DNA of 64,000 bases from Oxytropis ochrocephala (lineage: Eukaryota; Streptophyta; Magnoliopsida; Fabales; Fabaceae), in the NCBI GenBank assembly GCA_020916435.1, contig CM037094.1:92682553-92746552 (forward strand), written 5' to 3'. The notes under the pieces are model-generated. The model was not told the origin of the DNA. It saw only the letters and a program-made list of their open reading frames with translations, and did no database searches. Numbering within the stretch: the stretch's first letter is position 1; each line of letters begins with the position of its first letter. Positions 57,540 to 64,000 of the stretch are shown piece by piece. Position numbers and translations under genes: made by a program.

Positions 57540-59780
57540 GACACTCACTTACATTCTTACTACATTATTATTGTGTTCGATCCGGTTCTGCTCGAGAATA
57601 GGTGCAACATTAGCGCTCATAGTGGGGTTTGAGTAAAAGTTCTCTGCGCGCCTCATGAAATCACGATCTATGTTTATCATGGCGAGAGATCCACCATGGC
57701 GACCCAGTAATATGTCTCCTAGAGATGTTATGGGCTCTGCTATAACAAAATCGAAGCATAAAAGCGAAAGGAAGAAACACGAAGAACAAATCCGGATCAA
57801 GATGTAACACCCTCAATTTTCTATGTAATTGCTTTTCGTGTTTTCACTGTGTGTTTTTCTCACGCTAAGCGCGTGTGAATTTAACCCAGAATTTGTTTGT
57901 GTTTTCACCAAACCAGAAAGTAGATATAGGACCTAATATATTATATTAGGTTGAGGTTTAATTTTAGTTCCAAAATTCCACGGAATTTGGGCGCGTTTTG
58001 AACTGCTTGGGACGAAATTTAGCAGCTTAAAAACTCTAACCATGACACGAATATGAAAATGTTAAAGCGTTAAGGTTTTTAATCGACGATTAGAATAATT
58101 TAGTTAACATCGGATGCGATGTTAGTTAAACATAAAAGCGCTAACTATCGCTTAACAGTATTATTCTAGTAGTATTTTAAGTAAATATCTAGATATTTTG
58201 ACTATACTTAGCAGTGAAGTTATCAAACCTATTTTAAATAAAAAAAAACATTTGTATCTCTCTTATACATCGTTGGACCCTCTCAATTACCCACCTTCTA
58301 ATTTCACTCTGATTTACAATTACTCTCTCTAAAAGCATGAGTTAGAAAGAAAAAAAAAGATGTTCATCCTTTTCGCTCTTCCTTACGAGCAGCGACCTTA
58401 CTAAAATTTCCATTGGCTCAACTCTTCTCTAATCTTGCTTCCATTCCTCTCTACACACAATTGAAGTTGACCTTTCAAGCTCTCTGATAGTGAGCATCTT
58501 TTTCCCTTTCTTTATTTTGCTTATTTCTTTTAAGGTTTTTTTTTTGTTCCCTTACATGAATATTAGTTGTCATAAGTTAATATGATCATGGCAAATCAAA
58601 TACTTTTTTATAAGATAACCTCAAATTCATAGTTTGTTAAAAAAAATCCGTGAGTTTTTCTTTGAAAGTACTCTCCTTTTTTATCTAAAAAGAAACAATT
58701 TTTTTTAGAAAAAAAATTAACTAAGCTTTGAGTATAAAATCAGATAGTTTTTCACTTATGTGCATGTTATTTCAAAAGAGTTTCTCTTTGTCAAAAACGA
58801 TAAAAAGAAAATTAAGCTTTTATGAAAAGGAAGATAAATATTTTTGTAAAAGTTTGAATTTTGAGTAAAGTTTAAAATTTAGAGTCACCAAAAGTTTTAG
58901 TAATTTTCTCGAGCACTTTCGATCGTCATAAAAATTGAATCTTTCATACAAAGGAAAATGTATTTTTCGATTTTCAAGTGTTCAAATGCACTGCGATATT
59001 TATGGATTACATGAATCGGATTTTCACCCGTTCCTTGATCGATTCGTTGTGGTGATTCATGTTTCTAGTGATGAGTCGATGATGAGGAGGACCGGAGGCG
59101 AGTCCATCTTATTATTACTAGTGAGATTAGGTGAAATTGAGTGCAGTGTTTGTGTGTGATATTGTTAGGTATTTTGGAGGGCCTAGGATAGTGGGCTGTG
59201 ACGTCTTTGTGAGTCGATGGTAAAACCACATATGTCTTTTGAGGATTAGTGTCCTTGTATATAGTTTCCTTTTCTCCCATAAGTATTAGGGATTGACTAT
59301 GTTTTGATGATGTTGATATGGTGCACTTTGAGTGCGTGCTTTGTATATTAGCCTTGACTATGCGCTGCGGCGTGTCGTGCGACTTATTGCAACTATGACT
59401 TTATGTTTAATATATATAGTCTTTATCTTGGACCTATTTATAGTTATTATTCATAGTGAAGTATACCTTAGTTATCTTTAAGTCAGTGAAATATTTTCAA
59501 CCGATTTCAAAAAAAAGGTCCATTTTTAGTAAACAAATACAAAGTAAGAGGAGTTAAGTTAGCAAGGTGACACTTCATAAATGGGGTGTTACACAGAGAC
59601 TAGAGAAAAAGGCTACAAGAACACACAACAACGCACAAAAATTGTCCCGATGTATGACCACCAAATGCAATTGACCAGATGGAAGACCATGCAACCACCA
59701 CCACCTCCACGAGAAAAGAGCCTTCAAAGGCACATCGAGGAGGCAACTCACATACATGGCCTTGTTGGTTTCTAACAATC
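57540..59780 (+). pseudogene. Gypsy-type gag relic split by a solo LTR
   Basis: Near 57600 the phrase TTAGCGCTCATAGTGGGGTT resembles the GGCGCCCACCGTGGGG region next to the primer site of Gypsy elements. A short gag-like frame follows: MARDPPWRPSNMSPRDVMGS, then KSKHKSERKKHEEQIRIK. The frame resumes after the LTR at 59594 with TREKGYKNTQQRTKIVPMYD and EKSLQRHIEEATHIHG. No protease, RT or integrase is present. Confidence 0.45.
57803..59593. mobile_element. Probable solo LTR (1.79 kb)
   Basis: It starts TGTAACACCCTCAATTTTC and ends GGGGTGTTACA, the TG...CA rule with a 9-base inverted end (TGTAACACC/GGTGTTACA). The 5-base flanks are CAAGA (left) and CAGAG (right). They agree if one A is lost on the right, which fits indel noise seen elsewhere in the window. 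The interior is non-coding. The flanking gag relic reads across it. Confidence 0.55.
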
Positions 59781-60913
59781 AAGAATTGTGCCTAACCATA
59801 TTTTTCTATCCATATAGAAATCTAGAAATAGTGCAACTCTAAATCGATACCTTGTTAACACATACGAATTCAAGATGAAATAGAAAGCGAGCGTACATTT
59901 AGGATCCATGTAATCTTAATGAGAAAACAATTATCTTGATAGAGCAATGACCTTCCAATTGTAGATTTCTTATTTCTCTAGTTCCTCTTCCAATGGGATA
60001 AACAAAATCAATATTTTGTTATATTGTGTTGTCTACAATTGGGGACCATAATCCCTTATTTATAATAATCTCATGCCCTTTTTCATGAAGGGTCATGATT
60101 ATTCAAGTTTTATTATTTCTATTTCTATCCATCATAAAAATAGAAACAATACTTTTGGTATCTACACAATATTTTTCATGACAATTATATCATTAGCCAT
60201 AAACCTTATATTAAATAGATCACTTTAATCTGGCTAATTAAATAATGGTTCTAACACATTAATTTATTACATGTATTACCCAAAAAATTCTAACATGCAG
60301 GTCATTCTTCATAATTCTTTTTATATTTGATTATTAGGTATATTTATTGATGATTTTGACTCTCACAATAAATTATATAAAACTCTATTATTGAGGGGCC
60401 CAATTTGATAAAAGCATGGGTCCAACTTTTAAGATTTACTTGAGGCGCCGATTGTTTGGGGCGGCCCAACTAAAAATATTATGGTATTGCAATGATTTTG
60501 TTAAAATATTCACTCTATAAATCTCCTTTTGTTGCTTGAGTAGGAGTGTTAAAAAGCAAAACAATCCAATAAAAAGCTATGCCAAGAACCAACCCAAGCG
60601 AAAACACGCAAAAAACCTATATTTATCGGAACTACTCTATTCATTTATCAATCAAGCTATTGGTTTGGTTCGGTCCTCAATTTTTGTTCCTGGCATAGAA
60701 CAAACCAAACCTTAAGTATGTTAGATATTATATACTATATTCAATAGTTATAAATAGAATTGATGGAGTAAAAAAATTAAATTTTTTATAAAGTTGTTTT
60801 TTAAGAACTTTAATTTAATTTTAATGGTTTATAACTCCTATTAAGTTTGAATATTAGTGACTCTTTATATTTATTAACTCATTTCTTTTTTAACGTTAAA
60901 TTTTGAGTGTTAT
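59781..60913. other. Intergenic, repeat-like, no gene
   Basis: AT-rich with LTR-like phrases (TTAACACATACGAATTCAAGA, CATGCAGGTCATTC), but no delimited element and no coding region. Confidence 0.3.
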
Positions 60914-60924
60914 TACCTAATAAT

Positions 60925-61066
60925 TTTTTTAAAATTGGAGAAGGGAAATTTTTATTAATCAAAGTGACACAAATGGTTATTTTACAACTGTTCCCGAGGG
61001 AATTTGAACTCAACACCTTAAGAATATAATAATGCTAGCTCTTACTACTGAGCTAATCCCCCTTGG
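60925..61066 (-). mobile_element. SINE (tRNA-derived) with 11-bp target duplication
   Basis: Direct repeats TACCTAATAAT lie at 60914-60924 and 61067-61077. On the minus strand the head is AAGGGGGATTAGCTCAGTAG with the A-box TTAGCTCAGTAGTAAGAGC (61038-61056), a B-box-like GAGTTCAAATTCC (about 60998-61012) and a terminal A-run. It is 142 bp. The head resembles tRNA-Ala-type sequences and differs from the SINE at 44921-45064. Confidence 0.85.
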
Positions 61067-61077
61067 TACCTAATAAT

Positions 61078-61796
61078 AATTATAATAACCAACTATTTCA
61101 ATTTGTGTACTAATTTTCTCCTAATAATAATTATCATGTGAAACACGAGCCTTATAACTCTGCTGGTGGTATTCATGTGAACTCACGAACCTTATAGCCC
61201 CTAGGTGGTTCTAATAAAATTTATTTTGTTTAAATAGAAAAATAGTAATATTTTAAATTTAGATTTAATATTAAATTAGTTAACTATAACTCTATTTTAA
61301 ATTATGTTTTGTCTCACAAAAAATCGAATCAATCCAAACCGCACTTATTTGGTTTGTTTTGTTTTGGATTTTTAAAAAAAAATAAATCAAACGAACTAAA
61401 CCAAGTTGCGTGTATTTTTACCTTACAATTTAGATGGTTTTAAGGCTCAAAAATTGAACCAAGCGGTGTTGCGAATACTCCTACTTGATAGGTGTCCGCC
61501 TATCAAAATGGAGTCGAATTGTGGACATTTATCTTGTGTTTGTGAGAACAAACATTGGAAATTTGTTGTTCTTTTAAGTATTCTGGGAAGCAATAATCTT
61601 TATTAAGCCCAATAATTTGACAAAAAAAACATACAAATATATGTATTAGTATATGTATCCGTATAATAATAATTGAAAAGCAACTAGTATAATCGTATTA
61701 GTATTTGTAACCATATATTTGTATGTTTTTTTTATTAAACTTAATAGTATTATTGTTACCGAATATAGTTTATTTTAAACAGATTGGTAATAAGTA
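61078..61796. other. Intergenic region upstream of the tRNA gene
   Basis: AT-rich sequence with no recognised coding region. The 66-codon frame at 61406-61606 has no motif. Confidence 0.4.
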
Positions 61797-61868
61797 GCGC
61801 CTGTAGCTCAGTGGATAGAGCGTCTGTTTCCTAAGCAGAAAGTCGTAGGTTCGACCCTACCTGGCGCG
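61797..61868 (+). tRNA. tRNA-Arg (anticodon CCU)
   Basis: The cloverleaf can be drawn. Acceptor GCGCCTG/CTGGCGC has one T-T mismatch at pair 6:67. The D arm is GCTC...GAGC. The anticodon stem TCTGT/GCAGA holds the loop TTCCTAA, with CCT decoding AGG. The T stem GTAGG/CCTAC and discriminator G follow. A-box TAGCTCAGTGG and B-box GGTTCGACCC are present, and TTTT follows at 61876. No intron and no encoded CCA. The T loop as written has six bases (TTCGAC) instead of seven. The flanking run has three C where the usual plant gene, from memory, has four, so one base may be missing in the assembly. Confidence 0.93.
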
Positions 61869-62213
61869 CATTATGTTTTCAACTATTTTGGTTTTTTGCA
61901 ACACTTTCCGTAGTAGACTGAAACTGGTTTGTTTCTAACTTCCTGTAGTTAGAAAGAAAAACCAGTTGCCAGTTTCCTGATGAAGAATCAAAGAAAAAAA
62001 ATCCAGTGCAGTAGATTTTTTAGGAAACAAAAAACATAATTTGGATGAAAATTCAATTGTGTTACAGTTTAATGAACTCTGTCATGTCAAGAACATGCCT
62101 ATGATTAGTTAGTAAGTTTGCTAAAAGTTTAATCGGTCAACAACATATAATCCAATTGTGTAAAAAAAAAACTACATATAATCCAATATAAAACTTTGTT
62201 TTTTGTCAGAAAA

Positions 62214-62264
<51 letters not shown>

Positions 62265-64000
62265 TATGTTATTTTAGAATTCTTATTATTTTTCATATGG
62301 ATTACTTAACTACTTAAATAATTATCACTCCAAGAGACACAAACCATAACCATCTTTCCATGTTCTTCCTACACAAAAAACAGTTACTTTTTCTATGCAG
62401 ACCTATATATAGGTAACTATTATTTATACATATATGATTTTTCATTTGCTACAAGACAATAAGAATTCCCAAGGTTCGTATGTTGAATTCTACTCTAATT
62501 TTGTGTTTTGTGTGTTGTGGTTGTGAGAACATTAACACACACATGTAGATCTTCTTTCCTTTTATTAATGAGGGTCTTCTCTCCAAATATTCTCAATATT
62601 CTTTTTCTTCTTTCTTATTTCATAAAAATTTGATTACATCTTCTATTTGATTGGGACAAGAAAAAGAGATGATAGATGAGTAGAGATTCTCTTCATTTTT
62701 GAAAAGAAATATATATTTCATTCACTACAATTTTACATTAAATAAATTAAGCCTCGTGACATTAAAATGATATCAAATGACAGGCTAAAACACAACAAAA
62801 GAGAGGTTGATAGTGGATCTTATCAAACAAACAAAAAAAGAGGTTGATAGTGGAGCTAAACACAATAAAGGTGTTGTGTTGAGCATTTATGTAATGGTAA
62901 AAAAAATGAGTCACTTTTGGTTATAAGTATTCATCGAAAATTCATGACAATCGTAAAAGCGTAACTCAGTAACAAATCTTAAAATCGTTAGTAGAATATC
63001 GTATATCGAGTTTGAAGTCGAGAATCTAACAGATTGTGTGTGTAAATTTACAGTGGTAGTTATCATTTAAATCTATATATAAAAAATCCATGACAATAGT
63101 AATTTTAGAAAATAGAATGAGACCAACCTTGATAGCCTAGTACTATTCTACGCTGCTCTCATGCACACATATCTAAAAGTGGTGATATAAATTAAATAAA
63201 AATATTTAAAAATTATAATAATGAAGTTCTCTAGTTCTTTTTGAAAAATTGGAGAAGACTTCTATTCAAACCAAAATAACTTGTCTCTTTTTTAGTTGGC
63301 TCATCAGAGTCAGGGAATGAATTTTGTTTTTAGTAGAGTTAAAAATAAAGGAGTTTTAGTGAAATGGAAGGAAGTTATTATTGTTTTTTAATGATAAATA
63401 AATAGTTAGTTGGCAATTGTTTGTGTACGTGGTGGATCATTAGCTCCATTCCAACCCTTAACACCCACACCTAAAACCACCACTCAACTTTATCACTCAT
63501 GTGATGTTATTCTAAAAAACTTGAATTAACTAGCTACAAAAATTTGGGATAGAAAAAAAATCATTTGATTCTTATTATGCACATTGCTGTCTTTTGGGTG
63601 GATCCAAGACTGCAGTTGGTAGTCTTTTTGTCGGGATGGATCTTAATGTCTTAAACTTGAAGGGGGTACCTGCAAAGTCACTCTGACACTAAAAGCAGTA
63701 TTGAGAATCGAAGAATAGGCATAAAATGAGTAATCGTACATTTTGTGGCTATAAGAGCCAATATTTATAGGGATCCGTGTCAACCCTAAGTCGTTAGATC
63801 AATCAGATGCATCTGAGCTATTGGTGCATGATAAACAAGACCTTGGATATAAATCCTAGCTATTGGGATGATCCAGGTCCAATTAGCTAGTGGGCCTAAT
63901 CCAGAACAATTCTAATCATCATTTAAGTGTTTCATAGTTAATTATCATTTAACAAAATTGGTATCGAAGTGTTCACCTTTTATATGTTTTCTAATAGAGA
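61869..64000. other. Intergenic region to the window end, no gene
   Basis: 62218-62260 is a (TA)n microsatellite. 63640-63900 resembles retroelement LTR sequence ('GGGGTACCTGCAAAGTCACTC') without boundaries. No protein domain or further RNA gene seen. Confidence 0.4.

Noticed and set aside
61000..61056. tRNA-Ala gene on the minus strand
   Set aside because: A- and B-boxes are present but the acceptor and anticodon stems fail. It is the head of a SINE.

Overview
This is plant nuclear DNA, AT-rich, intron-bearing and dense in transposons. The scattered LTR relics carrying a 'CTAGTCGATGTGGGATCTCAA'-type end (about 49.4-49.97 kb), the TGTAACACCC-type LTR and the style of the gene set suggest a legume (Fabaceae). 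I infer this from recognition; no search was possible. A 100-base N run (48239-48338) marks a scaffold gap.

Only six host genes can be supported. They are an intronless two-Agenet-domain protein (1443-1880 +), an IDA-like secreted peptide precursor (12932-13168 -), an LSH/ALOG-domain nuclear protein (29648-30169 +), a trihelix (SIP1/ASIL-like) transcription factor with a tiny second exon (39447-41707 -), a 3'-incomplete organellar TypA/BipA-like GTPase gene with frame breaks (50507-54529 -), and tRNA-Arg(CCU) (61797-61868 +). A two-exon hypothetical frame (2245-2689 +) is weak.

The rest is mostly mobile DNA, and many elements can be delimited to the base by target-site duplications. Mutator-like elements (MULEs) dominate 0-19 kb. 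There is a right-end fragment (1-510), three non-autonomous elements (4486-4726, 4860-5916, 10597-11518) and two large elements (6020-9666 and 14169-18520). Both large elements carry the same convergent gene pair: a decayed intron-containing plant-mobile-domain (PMD/MAIN-like) gene and a short gene resembling the N-terminal part of MuDR-type transposases. No catalytic transposase domain is visible. The families differ in their subterminal arrays: CGTATATACG, GGTAATTC or TTCGAAC palindromes. Related short elements lie at 41888-42337 and 46641-47103.

21-26 kb holds a Stowaway MITE abutting an hAT-like element and two tandem Helitron-like elements. 27.8-29.4 kb is a LINE relic. 33-38 kb holds two further hAT-like copies, one inside a MITE that is itself inside a CACTA-type inverted-repeat element (three-level nest, 35315-37851). 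44.9-47.6 kb has a SINE, a Helitron relic, a Stowaway-like MITE and (TA)n arrays. 55.7-61 kb has a LINE relic, a MITE, a gag-like relic split by a probable solo LTR, and a second SINE.

The TypA exons and the tRNA T-loop show single-base losses, several in homopolymers. Some apparent frame breaks may therefore be residual assembly indels rather than biology.
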